Assembly (NCBI RefSeq): GCF_009831655.1
Contig: NZ_WRPA01000010.1
Coordinates: 62,001 to 126,000, forward strand
Reading direction: 5' to 3'
Origin: Shewanella insulae
Lineage (GTDB): Bacteria; Pseudomonadota; Gammaproteobacteria; Enterobacterales; Shewanellaceae
DNA: 64,000 bases
The notes beneath the pieces were generated by a model that was not told the origin of the DNA, did no database searches, and saw only the letters and a program-made list of their open reading frames with translations. A program made the translations under genes and the position numbers. Below are positions 9,518 through 19,702 of this stretch, in pieces (positions within the stretch are counted from its first letter, which is position 1; every line of letters starts with the position of its first letter).

Positions 9518-10423
9518 TTAGAAGTAACCTTCCATCTTCTTCTTTTCCATCGAGCCGGCGGAGTCGTTATCGATCACCCGTCCCTGACGCTCTGAGGTAG
9601 TACACAGCAACATCTCCTGAATAATTTCCGGCAGGGTTGTCGCCTGAGATTCGACGGCGCCGGTCAGCGGATAACAACCTAAGGTTCTAAAACGCACCAT
9701 CTTCTGCTCTGCGGTTTCACCTGGCTCGAGCTCCATGCGCTCATCGTCAACCATGATCAAGGTGCCATCACGCTTCACAACCGGGCGAGGCTTAGCAAGA
9801 TACAGGGATGGGATCTCAATATTTTCCAAATAGATATATTGCCAGATATCCAACTCGGTCCAGTTAGATAATGGGAAGACACGGATACTCTCGCCCTTAT
9901 CGACCTTGCCGTTATAGATGTTCCACAGCTCGGGGCGCTGGTTTTTAGGATCCCAGCGATGCTTACTGTCACGGAACGAGTAGACGCGCTCCTTGGCGCG
10001 AGATTTCTCCTCGTCGCGGCGGGCGCCACCGAAGGCCGCGTCGAAACCATGCATATCGAGGGCTTGCTTAAGCCCCTCGGTCTTCATGATATCCGTATGT
10101 TTGGCACTGCCGTGGGTAAAGGGCGAGATATTCATCTCCAGGCCACGGGGGTTCTTATGCACGATGAGATCGAAACCATACTGCTTGGCCATGCGATCGC
10201 GAAATTCGATCATCTCCCTGAACTTCCAATTGGTGTCGACGTGCAATAAAGGAAACGGGATCTTGTCGGGATAAAATGCCTTGCGCGCCAGATGCAGCAA
10301 CACAGAAGAGTCTTTACCAACGGAATAGAGCATCACGGGATTTTCAAACTCTGCGGCAACTTCACGCATGATCTGAATCGATTCAGCCTCGAGTTGTTTA
10401 AGATGGGTTTGCTGTGTAGACAT
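9518..10423 (-). CDS. cysD: sulfate adenylyltransferase subunit 2
   Basis: CysD catalyses ATP + sulfate to APS + pyrophosphate. The PP-loop SVGKDSS sits at residues 34-40 and the family signatures [25 protein letters not shown] and [13 protein letters not shown] follow. The 301 residues equal the E. coli length. A GGAAAG ribosome site precedes the ATG at 10423. The gene begins the cysD-cysN-SLC13-cysC operon. Confidence 0.95.
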   Translation of the reverse strand: MSTQQTHLKQLEAESIQIMREVAAEFENPVMLYSVGKDSSVLLHLARKAFYPDKIPFPLLHVDTNWKFREMIEFRDRMAKQYGFDLIVHKNPRGLEMNISPFTHGSAKHTDIMKTEGLKQALDMHGFDAAFGGARRDEEKSRAKERVYSFRDSKHRWDPKNQRPELWNIYNGKVDKGESIRVFPLSNWTELDIWQYIYLENIEIPSLYLAKPRPVVKRDGTLIMVDDERMELEPGETAEQKMVRFRTLGCYPLTGAVESQATTLPEIIQEMLLCTTSERQGRVIDNDSAGSMEKKKMEGYF

Positions 10424-10776
10424 ATGGCTTTCCGTTTTATTCCAATGTTATCAAATTGCTATTAACCAACATGCCAACCTACTCTACATTTCATTCAACA
10501 TAAAATCTAAGAGTGGTTAACCAAAAATGGTCTTAAACAGGATAATACCAGCACGGAAGCGTTTTAGAAGTTATAAATATTAATTTATTTATACCAAAAA
10601 GAAATAACAAGTAATCTAAGAGAAGATGGTGTAAAAGTCGAGGTGCTTGGAGATTGGCAATGATGAGTATATTGAGAGCGAGGGTCGAGGGTCGGCAGCC
10701 TCACTTAAACATGAGTAATAGTTCAACTGCTGTTTCACTCATTCTAGACTTTTCCTTACGACTGAAACATTGCCCC
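10424..10776. other. intergenic region upstream of cysD
   Basis: This 353-bp stretch holds no gene. It is the promoter region of the cys operon (minus strand) and the 3' side of ycdX. On the minus strand an AT-rich segment (about 10575-10610, including ATAAATTAATATTTATAA-like sequence) and a TTTGGTTAACC motif near 10520 could be part of a CysB-activated promoter, but CysB sites are too degenerate to call by eye. No clear terminator for ycdX is seen. Confidence 0.35.
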
Positions 10777-11520
10777 TTAAACAATGCTCGCATACTCATC
10801 CAGCCCTTTATGGCCTCTTGACGTTAAGAACTCCAGCAGGGCTTTGGGACTATGGTTAAGAATTCGCTCAATTGGGAAATCAACTTCTTGAATCAACTCA
10901 ATCGCTTTGTCAAAGCCCCCTAAGCTGAAGGCAACATGGGAGTCAGAACCTAGCACCAAATAGCCTCCAGCCTCTTTTACAGCTTGTGCAATTGCCGTGC
11001 AGTTTTTCAAGCTACCTTGTCGTGAGGTTAAGAAAGAGGAGTTATTGATCTCAAGGGCAACATTGTGAGTCGCGGCCGCTTCTGCAACATGCTTAATATC
11101 GATGGGATAGGCAGGATTGCCAGGATGGCTGATGATATCGACATTGCCACTTTCAATGCAATTAACGAGAGCCTGAGTGTGGGCAGCTTGAGTCGATGGC
11201 GGAAAAACAGGCTCGTGAAATCCCGCCAACACGATATCTAGTTCATCGAGATAACCGCCAAAGAAATCAATGTCACCATTCTCATTCTTGATATTGGCTT
11301 CAATGCCTCTCAGCACACCTATACCATCGACGATTCGAGGCAATACACGCATGTTGACGAAATGCCAAAAGTGAGGCGCATCGGCCATATCGGGTCCATG
11401 GTCCGTAATAGCAAATAACTTGATGCCCTTCTCCTTTGCCACAGAAAGATAATCATGAACCGTACTATAGGCATGAGTTGAGGCAATGGTGTGGGCATGA
11501 ACATCAACAAGGAACTTCAT
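10777..11520 (-). CDS. ycdX: PHP-domain phosphatase, YcdX family
   Basis: YcdX proteins are trinuclear-metal PHP-fold phosphatases; in E. coli one is tied to swarming. The metal motifs DVHAHT (residues 5-10), [38 protein letters not shown] and GSDSHVAF are all intact. The start at 11520 ([11 protein letters not shown]) gives 247 residues, close to E. coli YcdX, and has GGAATT upstream; a TTG extension at 11544 is unlikely. It lies just beyond the end of the polysaccharide locus and is probably not part of it. Confidence 0.85.
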   Translation of the reverse strand: MKFLVDVHAHTIASTHAYSTVHDYLSVAKEKGIKLFAITDHGPDMADAPHFWHFVNMRVLPRIVDGIGVLRGIEANIKNENGDIDFFGGYLDELDIVLAGFHEPVFPPSTQAAHTQALVNCIESGNVDIISHPGNPAYPIDIKHVAEAAATHNVALEINNSSFLTSRQGSLKNCTAIAQAVKEAGGYLVLGSDSHVAFSLGGFDKAIELIQEVDFPIERILNHSPKALLEFLTSRGHKGLDEYASIV

Positions 11521-11699
11521 TGGCAATTCCGTTAGTAGATACAAAGTAAGAGAAGAAGTTAGGCAGTGTTTCTAGTCTACTTATTTAAACCGCATTTTCC
11601 ATAACACAGCTCGCAATTAGAACTCCGTTAGTCGACTCTATTCATTGCTCGCCACCTGAACTTCTTTATACCTAGATATCTGCGCTTTCGCTCTTCTTA

Positions 11700-12608
11700 C
11701 TATGTCACAGACACTGTATCGCTTATCAAAGAGAGCAAATAGCGCCCATAACTATTGTTCAGCATAGGTTTGGCAAGACGATGAATATCCTCACTAGTTA
11801 GCCAACCATTACGCCAGGCTATCTCTTCAAGACAAGCCACTTTTAGCCCCTGCACAGTTTCTATTGTTTGAACAAAAGATGAAGCCTGCTGCAGACTGTC
11901 GAACGTACCGGTATCTAGCCAAGCAAAACCACGCCCCAATAATTCGACCTTTAGTTGGCCACGCTTGAGATAAGATTGGTTGATTTCAGTAATTTCAAGC
12001 TCGCCACGTTGTGAGGGCTTTAACTCTTTAGCGATGTCGATGACTTGATTGTCGTAAAAATAGAGTCAAGTAACCGCCCAGTTAGATCTGGAGACCGCTG
12101 GTTTTTCATTGATGTCCAAGGCGTTGAAATCCGCATCAAACTCCACCACGCCAAATCTTTCTGCTTGGTCTACCTGATAGGCGAAAATAGTCGCTCCCAC
12201 TGAATCCGCATTGCTGAGACCAGCTACAGTCTGTTTCAGCGTGAGACTGAAGCCCTGCCCATAAAAAACATTATCTCCCAGCACCAAACACACGCTGTCG
12301 GTACCAATAAACTCCTCTGCAATGATAAAAGCCTGTGCGATCCCTTCCGGCTTTGGCTGTACTTGATAGGAAAGTGAAATACCAAAATCACTACCATCGC
12401 CGAGTAAGCGTTGAAACAGTATCTGTTCATCAGGGGTCGTAATGATCAAAATATCGCGAATCCCCGCCAGCATAAGGACAGAAAGCGGATAATAGATCAT
12501 TGGCTTGTCATACACCGGCAGCAGCTGCTTAGATACGCCACGTGTGATGGGATACAATCGCGTGCCAGTGCCACCGGCTAATAAAATACCTTTCACTATA
12601 TCGCTCAC
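11700..12608 (-). pseudogene. rmlA: glucose-1-phosphate thymidylyltransferase interrupted by one in-frame TGA
   Basis: RmlA makes dTDP-glucose from dTTP and glucose-1-phosphate, the first step to dTDP-rhamnose. The N-terminal 180 codons ([13 protein letters not shown] ... [13 protein letters not shown]) are intact. A TGA at 12066-12068 replaces the Gly codon expected in WAVTGLYFYD. The same frame then continues for 121 codons with full family similarity ([44 protein letters not shown]) to TAG at 11700. Only one base separates it from an intact gene. The start is GTG at 12608, or GTG at 12596 (MKGILLAGG), which fits the family better. No rmlB, rmlC or rmlD occurs in the window. Confidence 0.85.
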
Positions 12609-12655
12609 TTAGTCTTAGCTTAAAACTCTCAATAGATAATACACTAGCCTGAAAT

Positions 12656-12690
12656 GAAAAATGCCCACTTCAGCAAGCCAAAGTGGGCAT
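12656..12690 (-). terminator. rho-independent terminator after galU
   Basis: ATGCCCACTT and AAGTGGGCAT form a perfect 10-bp stem around a 10-base loop, followed on the minus strand by TTTTT. It separates galU from the broken rmlA, so rmlA would be read only by readthrough or from its own promoter. Confidence 0.75.
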
Positions 12691-12707
12691 TAAATCTCTA
12701 ATAAAGA

Positions 12708-13592
12708 TTATTTTGCTAGCAGGTCCTTTAACTGCTGACGAAACTCTTTACCCAGCTTTTCGTTACGTAATCCGTATTCTACAAATGCTGCCATATAACC
12801 AAGCTTGTCACCACAATCATGAGAGCGACCAGTCATGTTAAATGCTTCTACTTGGTCTGACTCAATCAGCATATCAATTGCATCAGTAAGCTGGATCTCA
12901 TCTCCCGCACCTGCAGGCGTTTTGGCTAGTAATTCCCATATTTTTTCAGACAAAACGTAACGCCCTACAACCGCTAAATTAGACGGCGCCTCATCGACCG
13001 CAGGTTTTTCGACCATAGCCCGTATGGTAGCAGACTCACCAGCAACGATTGCAGAACCATTGCAATCGGCGATACCGTACTTATTGACTTCATCTTCTGG
13101 CACTGGCGCGACCATAATTTGGCTAGCTTGAGTCGCCTTGTAACGCTTAATCATAGCCGCCAAATTTTCAGTATTTTGGTTAGCGGTATACTCATCCAAA
13201 ATGACATCTGGCAACACGACCGCAAAAGGATTATTGCCAATACAAGGTTTTGCGCATAATACTGCATGGCCAAGTCCTTTGGCCTCCCCCTGACGCACGT
13301 GCATGATGGTCACATCTTTCGGGCAAATTGATTGCACTTCTTCCAACAGCTGACGCTTTACACGCTTTTCAAGCGTCGATTCAAGCTCATAGGACGTATC
13401 AAAATGGTTTTCGATAGCATTCTTACTCGCATGAGTCACTAAAACAATCTCTTTCACACCCGCTGCAACACACTCATTTACTATGTATTGAATAAGCGGT
13501 TTATCAACAAGTGGTAACATCTCTTTAGGAATAGCCTTGGTTGCAGGAAGCATACGGGTACCAAGCCCCGCGACAGGAATAACTACTTTCAT
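12708..13592 (-). CDS. galU: UTP-glucose-1-phosphate uridylyltransferase
   Basis: GalU makes UDP-glucose from UTP and glucose-1-phosphate, feeding the Ugd enzyme encoded upstream. The nucleotidyltransferase signature [21 protein letters not shown] (about residues 7-27) and the VEKP and [11 protein letters not shown] motifs are present. The 294 residues are the usual length. It ends with a strong terminator. Together with ugd and the 4-epimerase it forms a route to UDP-glucuronate and UDP-galacturonate. Confidence 0.93.
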   Translation of the reverse strand: MKVVIPVAGLGTRMLPATKAIPKEMLPLVDKPLIQYIVNECVAAGVKEIVLVTHASKNAIENHFDTSYELESTLEKRVKRQLLEEVQSICPKDVTIMHVRQGEAKGLGHAVLCAKPCIGNNPFAVVLPDVILDEYTANQNTENLAAMIKRYKATQASQIMVAPVPEDEVNKYGIADCNGSAIVAGESATIRAMVEKPAVDEAPSNLAVVGRYVLSEKIWELLAKTPAGAGDEIQLTDAIDMLIESDQVEAFNMTGRSHDCGDKLGYMAAFVEYGLRNEKLGKEFRQQLKDLLAK

Positions 13593-13657
13593 ATAAAAAT
13601 ACTCGAAAAAGAAAACACGCCCAAATAATTAGGAGTTTCATTGAACTGAGAGAAAAA

Positions 13658-15604
13658 TTAAGAAACCAAAGGAATGACTTTGTTATCCTTAATGTCGTTG
13701 TCCTTACTATCGTGATTTTTTTGCAGCCAGACTAAATCACAAATACCATCAGTCGGACTAAAACCAGTTGGTGTTGAAAGTAAAATATCTCTAATCACTT
13801 CATGTTGGAACTCATGACAAGCTTTATCTAACCGCGCCAAGATCACTTCAAGTTCCGCCCAGTTTAAACAAACTTCATTGGCCGTCATGATCCGCTCATG
13901 CTCAGTGCCAGTAACATCATCACCAATCAGTAACTCTTCATAAAGCTTTTCACCTGGGCGCAAACCTGAAAATTCAATGTCAATATCACCCTCAGGATGA
14001 TTATCATCTTTGACTTCAAAGCCACTCAAACGGATCATCTTAGTCGCCAAATCAACAATCTTTACTGATTTCCCCATATCTAGCACAAAGACATCCCCAC
14101 CTTTGCCCATAGCACCGGCTTGGATCACCAACTGTGATGCCTCAGGTATCGTCATAAAGAAACGGGTGATTTCGGGATGGGTGACGGTTACGGGACCGCC
14201 ATTGGCTATCTGCTTTCTAAATAGCGGCACAACGGAACCGGAAGAACCCAGGACATTACCGAAACGAACCATACAAAAACGAGTAGCACTGCCCTTACCC
14301 GCTAACGCTTGAAGCACCAACTCCGCCATGCGCTTGGTTGTCCCCATTACATTGGTCGGGCGAACAGCTTTATCAGTACTCACCAACACAAAGGTTTCAA
14401 CCTTGGCGGCAATCGCAGCTCTTGCGGTATACAAGGTACCGAACACATTGTTACGCACACCTTCGACAACGTTATGCTCAACTAGCGGTACATGCTTATA
14501 GGCTGCGGCGTGATAAACTGTTTGTACTTCAAATGCTTCCATTACAGCCTGAACTCGATTCTCACGCTGAACAGAGCCCATCATTGGAAATATTTGAACA
14601 TCTAAAGAGAGCTCTTTTGCTATTGCGTTAAGCTCGCGCTCTATGGAATACAAACCAAACTCAGATAGCTCAAATAACACCAACTTTTTCGGGGACTGTT
14701 TTAAAATCTGGCGACAAAGCTCAGAGCCAATTGAACCGCCGGCTCCTGTCACCATAACCACTTTATTACGAATATTCGCAGCCAACAAATCAGCTCTAGG
14801 GCTAACGGAGTCACGGCCTAGTAAATCATCGATTTCGACTTCTTTGATATCGCTATATAGCTTATTGCCACTCACCAGATCAGCCATAGCAGGCAGAGTC
14901 AACACTTGGACAGCAAGAGGCTCTAACAGCTCTAGTATGGCTTGACGACGAGAACGCGACGCACTAGGCATAGCAAGTAAGATCTTAGTTGCCGCTTTTT
15001 GCTTAATCAATTTGCGAATAATAGACGGTGAATGCACATGAACACCTTGGATCACCGTGCCATGAAGGGTCTCATCATCGTCAACAAATGCAAAGGGGTG
15101 ATATTCATGGCTTTGCACTAAAGCGGTGAGTAATTGGCGACCACTCACGCCTGCACCATAGATAATGACAGGTTCGCCATTGCGCTTCATGCCCGAGCCG
15201 ACCATTGACCGAACAATCGCCCTTGATCCACCAATGAACACTAGGGAAAACGCGGCATAGATCACAGGCACTGTCCGCGGCAGCTGCGCATCAATGTAAA
15301 AGGCAATAAGCACTAATGACACGGTGGAGAGCACGACCCCAAGGCCAATCGCGGTTAAGGCCTGTAACCCCATATAACGCAATACCGCTCGGTACAGACC
15401 TAACTTGGCAAATGCAGCTAAACTCAGTGGCACCACAATAAACAGCAGTAACCAATAGTGACTATTTGCCAGCACGACAATGTCATCAACGCGAACCAGT
15501 AACGCCGCCCAAAATGCGAAACAAAGAAAAACGGCGTCAACGGTGAGACTAACAAGACGCTTATGAGCACGCTTTAAACCAAACAAAGTTTGCAAAAAAT
15601 CCAT
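13658..15604 (-). CDS. WbpM/FlaA1/CapD-type nucleotide-sugar 4,6-dehydratase
   Basis: This is a long, membrane-anchored SDR enzyme of 648 residues. Four N-terminal membrane helices (about 15-125) precede a CoA-binding-like domain (YGAGVSGRQLLTAL) and a catalytic Rossmann domain with GAGGSIGSELCRQ near residue 288. The active-site region STDKAVRPTNVMGTTKR has Met-x-x-x-Lys in place of Tyr-x-x-x-Lys, as in the WbpM family of UDP-GlcNAc 4,6-dehydratases. Likely product: UDP-4-keto-6-deoxy-GlcNAc, en route to QuiNAc, FucNAc or bacillosamine. The ATG at 15604 has GGAG 6 bases upstream; an ATG at 15631 would add 9 residues. Confidence 0.88.
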   Translation of the reverse strand: MDFLQTLFGLKRAHKRLVSLTVDAVFLCFAFWAALLVRVDDIVVLANSHYWLLLFIVVPLSLAAFAKLGLYRAVLRYMGLQALTAIGLGVVLSTVSLVLIAFYIDAQLPRTVPVIYAAFSLVFIGGSRAIVRSMVGSGMKRNGEPVIIYGAGVSGRQLLTALVQSHEYHPFAFVDDDETLHGTVIQGVHVHSPSIIRKLIKQKAATKILLAMPSASRSRRQAILELLEPLAVQVLTLPAMADLVSGNKLYSDIKEVEIDDLLGRDSVSPRADLLAANIRNKVVMVTGAGGSIGSELCRQILKQSPKKLVLFELSEFGLYSIERELNAIAKELSLDVQIFPMMGSVQRENRVQAVMEAFEVQTVYHAAAYKHVPLVEHNVVEGVRNNVFGTLYTARAAIAAKVETFVLVSTDKAVRPTNVMGTTKRMAELVLQALAGKGSATRFCMVRFGNVLGSSGSVVPLFRKQIANGGPVTVTHPEITRFFMTIPEASQLVIQAGAMGKGGDVFVLDMGKSVKIVDLATKMIRLSGFEVKDDNHPEGDIDIEFSGLRPGEKLYEELLIGDDVTGTEHERIMTANEVCLNWAELEVILARLDKACHEFQHEVIRDILLSTPTGFSPTDGICDLVWLQKNHDSKDNDIKDNKVIPLVS

Positions 15605-15902
15605 TTTTCGCTCCAAATCAATAAATTTCATAATGGTTTACATCTTACAACACAGCTAGACGACAGAAAAACCTTAGGCGTGCCAGTGTAGCACAGTTAT
15701 ACTAATCTATTAACTATAAAGGGCACAGCTAACGGACTATCAATAGGAGCCATCATTCCACACCGAGACAGACCTAACTTGCGATAGCTTAACCAATGAA
15801 TGAGTCAAATTTTTCGATATGTGCCTTTACAATTGAGACAGAATGAAAGTGACCAACCATAAGTTGATCAGCCACTTAACAAGCAAGCCCTAATAGATTG
15901 AG

Positions 15903-16907
15903 TTATTTATTATAAAATTCTCGATACCAATTTATAAACTCAGCCACACCTTCTTTAACACCTACTCTTGGCTTATAACCAGTTGCTTCAAATAAATCTT
16001 CAACATCGGCATAAGTCTGGTAAACGTCGCCCGGCTGCATCTCTCTAAAGTTTTTCTTGGCTTCAATGCCCAATTCATCTTCAATGGCTTTAACAAACCC
16101 CATTAAATTAATCGGAGAACCATGGCCTATGTTGTAAACTGAATAAGGCGCAGAGCTGGTCGCTGGTGAACCATTTTCGACAGTCCAAGATGTATCCCGA
16201 CTTGGTATTACATCAGCAATACGAGCTACACCTTCAATGATGTCATCGACGTGAGTAAAATCACGCCACATATCACCATTGTTATTAATGTCTATTGCCT
16301 TACCATCTAAAATCTTTTTAGTAAAGATGAACGGCGCCATATCAGGACGCCCCCAACTTCCGTAAACCGTAAAGAAACGGAGTCCTGTAGTAGGAATATC
16401 ATACAAATGCGAATAGCTATGGGCCATCAACTCATTGGACTTTTTAGTAGCAGCATATAAAGACACTGGATGGTCAACGCCGTCTGAAGTCGCAAAAGGA
16501 GTTTTAGCATTTAAGCCATAAACCGAACTTGATGACGCATAAACCAAATGCTCAACACCTGTATGACGGCAGCCTTCCAAGATGTTCAGATGCCCAACTA
16601 AATTCGAGTCGGCATAGGCATACGGATTTTCTATAGAGTAACGGACCCCTGCTTGGGCCGCTAGATGGATTACTCGGTCAAACTGCTGGTCAATAAACAG
16701 CTGCTGTAATGCATGCCTGTCCGAAATATCGAGCTTAACGAATGTGAACTTATCATGCTGAATTCTATCCAGACGTGCATGCTTTAGCTTTACATCATAA
16801 TAGTCATTGATGTTATCGATACCAATCACCAAATGGCCTGCCGTAGTCAATTTTTCAACCACAGCACTACCGATAAAACCCGCTGCACCTGTCACTAAAT
16901 ATTTCAT
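15903..16907 (-). CDS. UDP-glucuronate 4-epimerase (CapI/LspL type)
   Basis: An extended SDR of 334 residues. It has the NAD-binding GAAGFIGSAV motif (7-16), IDNINDYYDVKLKHARL, the catalytic SSSSVYG and YAATKKSNE (Tyr-x-x-x-Lys), and the RFFTVYGSWGRPDMAP signature of UDP-glucuronate 4-epimerases. It would interconvert UDP-GlcA and UDP-GalA. The next gene upstream is ugd, which supplies UDP-GlcA. A 270-bp gap without recognisable genes separates it from the WbpM-like gene. Confidence 0.85.
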   Translation of the reverse strand: MKYLVTGAAGFIGSAVVEKLTTAGHLVIGIDNINDYYDVKLKHARLDRIQHDKFTFVKLDISDRHALQQLFIDQQFDRVIHLAAQAGVRYSIENPYAYADSNLVGHLNILEGCRHTGVEHLVYASSSSVYGLNAKTPFATSDGVDHPVSLYAATKKSNELMAHSYSHLYDIPTTGLRFFTVYGSWGRPDMAPFIFTKKILDGKAIDINNNGDMWRDFTHVDDIIEGVARIADVIPSRDTSWTVENGSPATSSAPYSVYNIGHGSPINLMGFVKAIEDELGIEAKKNFREMQPGDVYQTYADVEDLFEATGYKPRVGVKEGVAEFINWYREFYNK

Positions 16908-16957
16908 CTGTTTATCTTCAATCTTGTAAGTTTAAATTCAATCATGGCGAGCAAGCA

Positions 16958-18124
16958 TTAGTCTAAGCCAAACAGATCGCGTGTATAAACCTTATCGGCT
17001 ACATCTTGGAGCTCTTCCACCATACGGTTAGACACAATCACGTCACTGCATGCCTTAAAATCATCGAAGTCCTTCATAACTTTTGAATGAAAAAACTCGT
17101 AATCGTCCAATACGGGCTCATAAACCACAACCTCAATCCCTTTAGCCTTTAAACGTTTCATGATCCCTTGAATACTTGATGCTCGGAAGTTGTCTGAGCC
17201 CGTTTTCATGATCAATCGGTAAATGCCGACAACTTTAGGTTGACGTTTCAAAATCGAATCAGCAATAAAGTCTTTACGGGTACGATTCGCATCCACAATG
17301 GCCCCAATAATATTATTGGGTACATCCCGATAATTGGCTAACAACTGCTTGGTATCTTTAGGTAAACAATATCCCCCATAGCCAAATGAAGGATTGTTAT
17401 AGTGATTGCCAATACGTGGATCCAATCCAACCCCCTCGATGATTTGACGTGCATCTAAGCCATGAGCCTCCGCATATGAGTCTAACTCATTGAAATAAGC
17501 AACGCGCATCGCAAGGTAAGTATTGGAAAAGAGCTTTACAGCTTCGGCTTCCGTCGATTCAGTAAACAAGACTGATATATCTTGCTTCTGTGCTCCTTTA
17601 ACTAACAACTTCGCGAAGATTTTGGCACGCTCAGACCGTTCTCCCACTATGATACGTGATGGGTGAAGGTTATCATACAGTGCCTTTCCTTCACGCAAAA
17701 ACTCTGGAGAAAAGATAATATTGTTGCAATTGAGTTCTTGTTTAATTCGCTCGGTATAACCCACAGGTACTGTTGACTTAATCACCATCACCGCATTTGA
17801 GTTAATAGCCATCACATCTTTTATCACTGACTCGACGGATGATGTGTCGAAATAATTAGTTTCAACATCATAATCAGTTGGCGTTGCAATCACCACAAAA
17901 TCAGCATTTTCATAAGCTAATTGCTTATCTAGAGTTGCAGTAAAATTAAGCGTTTTACAAGACAAAAAATCTTCAATCTCTTCATCAACAATGGGAGATT
18001 GCTTATTATTGAGCATGTCAACCTTTTCGGGAACAATATCAACAGCTACAACTTGGTTGTGTTGAGCAAGCAACATAGCATTCGAAAGGCCCACATAGCC
18101 AGTGCCAGAAACGGCAATTTTCAT
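16958..18124 (-). CDS. ugd: UDP-glucose 6-dehydrogenase
   Basis: Ugd oxidises UDP-glucose to UDP-glucuronate with two NAD+. The Rossmann motif [10 protein letters not shown] (residues 7-16), the substrate region [27 protein letters not shown], and the catalytic cysteine in [14 protein letters not shown] are intact. The 388-residue length equals E. coli Ugd. It lies 50 bp before the epimerase gene. Together with GalU it defines a uronic-acid precursor pathway. Confidence 0.93.
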   Translation of the reverse strand: MKIAVSGTGYVGLSNAMLLAQHNQVVAVDIVPEKVDMLNNKQSPIVDEEIEDFLSCKTLNFTATLDKQLAYENADFVVIATPTDYDVETNYFDTSSVESVIKDVMAINSNAVMVIKSTVPVGYTERIKQELNCNNIIFSPEFLREGKALYDNLHPSRIIVGERSERAKIFAKLLVKGAQKQDISVLFTESTEAEAVKLFSNTYLAMRVAYFNELDSYAEAHGLDARQIIEGVGLDPRIGNHYNNPSFGYGGYCLPKDTKQLLANYRDVPNNIIGAIVDANRTRKDFIADSILKRQPKVVGIYRLIMKTGSDNFRASSIQGIMKRLKAKGIEVVVYEPVLDDYEFFHSKVMKDFDDFKACSDVIVSNRMVEELQDVADKVYTRDLFGLD

Positions 18125-18208
18125 TATTAAAACCTCTAGTTATAAATAAACAGGTAATAATTCCATATAAACTAATACCAATTTAAAAATGAAATATAGC
18201 TAACAAAA

Positions 18209-18760
18209 TTATTTCACAGCATCACCACTGCCACTACCAGTAGCCGTCATAATAATATATTTGAAGTAATCTTTTACCGTCAGCCTATCGATCATTTTTT
18301 TATCTGTTTCGGCTAACAACTTTGGCATAGACATATCTATATTGTGTACTTGTGCTAAACCCGTTATGCCAGGTAAAACATCATAAACACCAAGCGCGTC
18401 ACGCTCTTTAATTAGCTCTTCTTGATTAAACAGGTTTGGTCTAGGGCCTACCAAGCTCATCTCACCTTTAACCACGTTAATTAGTTGAGGCAGCTCATCA
18501 ATCTTCGTTCTCCGCAAAAAGCGTCCCAACTTTGTAATTGAGGCATTACTTGCTAAGTGACTAGCAACTGATTTCGTTTCTACAGACATTGTGCGGAACT
18601 TAATCAATTTAAATGGCTTTTTATCTCGACCAACACGCGTTTGAACAAAAATAGGCGATCCTGTATCAAATATACCAATAATTGTAACGATAAGTAAGAC
18701 AGGCGACAGAAATAGCAATCCACAGAAAGCTGCGAGAAAATCTATTAAACGAATCATCAT
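18209..18760 (-). CDS. small phosphoglycosyl transferase (initiating sugar transferase)
   Basis: A 183-residue monotopic phosphoglycosyl transferase of the PglC/WcaJ C-domain type. One hydrophobic re-entrant segment (about 4-28) is followed by FVQTRVGRDKKPFKLIKFRTM and the Asp-Glu pair in TKIDELPQLINVVKGEMSLVGPRP, then LPGITGLAQV. Such enzymes put the first sugar phosphate on undecaprenyl phosphate. Given the neighbouring epimerase and WbpM-like enzyme, the sugar is likely a 6-deoxy-HexNAc such as QuiNAc or FucNAc. The gene overlaps the previous one by a single base (TAATG). Confidence 0.87.
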   Translation of the reverse strand: MMIRLIDFLAAFCGLLFLSPVLLIVTIIGIFDTGSPIFVQTRVGRDKKPFKLIKFRTMSVETKSVASHLASNASITKLGRFLRRTKIDELPQLINVVKGEMSLVGPRPNLFNQEELIKERDALGVYDVLPGITGLAQVHNIDMSMPKLLAETDKKMIDRLTVKDYFKYIIMTATGSGSGDAVK

Positions 18761-19698
18761 TATTTACTATCCTTCCTGAAACAACGTTTGATACCTTCAG
18801 CAAAACTAATTGGTGGTTTCCAGTTCAATGTATTCTTCGTGTGACTAATATCAACCTGCAAATTACCACACAATCGCTCCAACATAGCTTGCTTACCAAT
18901 TAACTTCGCAATCAGTTTTAACCAATGCATAGGTACAGGTACTAACTTAGTTGCTTTATCAACCGCTATCCTCATAGTCCTTAATAGTTCTGTAGTAGAC
19001 ACATCCATATCATCACTCACTAAAAAGGTTTGGTTCGCTGCTTTAGGGTGATCAATACAAGTGACAATTAAATCAACCAGATTATCCAGCGCCACCAAAC
19101 TGCGTTTATTGTGAATAGCCCCTAATGGCAAAGGTAGATTTTTCTGTGCTAGCCTAGCTAACTTCCCGAAATTTCCTGGTGCATGAGCACCATAGACAAG
19201 TGGAGGGCGAATAATCACGACCTCCAAACCGGATTCAGAAGCGATTTGCTTTAGGCCATCTTCAGCTTCAAGCTTAGATATCGCATAGTCCTCTACAGGG
19301 GCAGGTTTATCATCAACGTTAAAAGGTTTAGTGTTACTTATGCCATTAACGCCTATTGAACTTAAGAAGATAAAACGCTTAACACCATTAGCTGCAGCTA
19401 TTTTTGCTAGATTTAACGTAGCATCTGTATTAACCCTTCTAAATTCATTTAAAGACACACCAGCTACATGAGCTTTAGCCGCTATATGAATAACGGTGTC
19501 AACATTGCTTATATTTTCTAGAGCATTAGGTAAATTGACAATATCATCAATGATGAGTGTTTGCACTTCAGGTGGCCAAGAGTAATTTTGCGTTCTTACT
19601 GCTGCAACCACCTCAGCATCCTCTTTTTGCAAACGAGCTAACACAGCCTTACCAATAAACCCAGTGCCACCAGTCAAAAAAATATTATGTGTATTCAC
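18760..19698 (-). CDS. NAD-dependent epimerase/reductase (WbpV-like SDR)
   Basis: An extended SDR of 312 residues with TGGTGFIGKAVLARL near the N-terminus, SSIGVNG, and the catalytic YAISKLEAED (Tyr-x-x-x-Lys). It resembles enzymes that reduce the 4-keto product of WbpM-like dehydratases to UDP-QuiNAc or UDP-FucNAc. It is translationally coupled to the phosphoglycosyl transferase gene, a common pairing. The start is GTG at 19698, with GAG four bases before it. The exact stereochemistry cannot be read from sequence. Confidence 0.78.
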   Translation of the reverse strand: MNTHNIFLTGGTGFIGKAVLARLQKEDAEVVAAVRTQNYSWPPEVQTLIIDDIVNLPNALENISNVDTVIHIAAKAHVAGVSLNEFRRVNTDATLNLAKIAAANGVKRFIFLSSIGVNGISNTKPFNVDDKPAPVEDYAISKLEAEDGLKQIASESGLEVVIIRPPLVYGAHAPGNFGKLARLAQKNLPLPLGAIHNKRSLVALDNLVDLIVTCIDHPKAANQTFLVSDDMDVSTTELLRTMRIAVDKATKLVPVPMHWLKLIAKLIGKQAMLERLCGNLQVDISHTKNTLNWKPPISFAEGIKRCFRKDSK

Positions 19699-19702
19699 AG
19701 GC

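Noticed and set aside
5456..10423. Sulfate-activation genes as a sulfation module of the polysaccharide
   Set aside because: No sulfotransferase gene is visible in the locus, and cysDNC-cysQ are normal assimilation genes; simple proximity is not enough.
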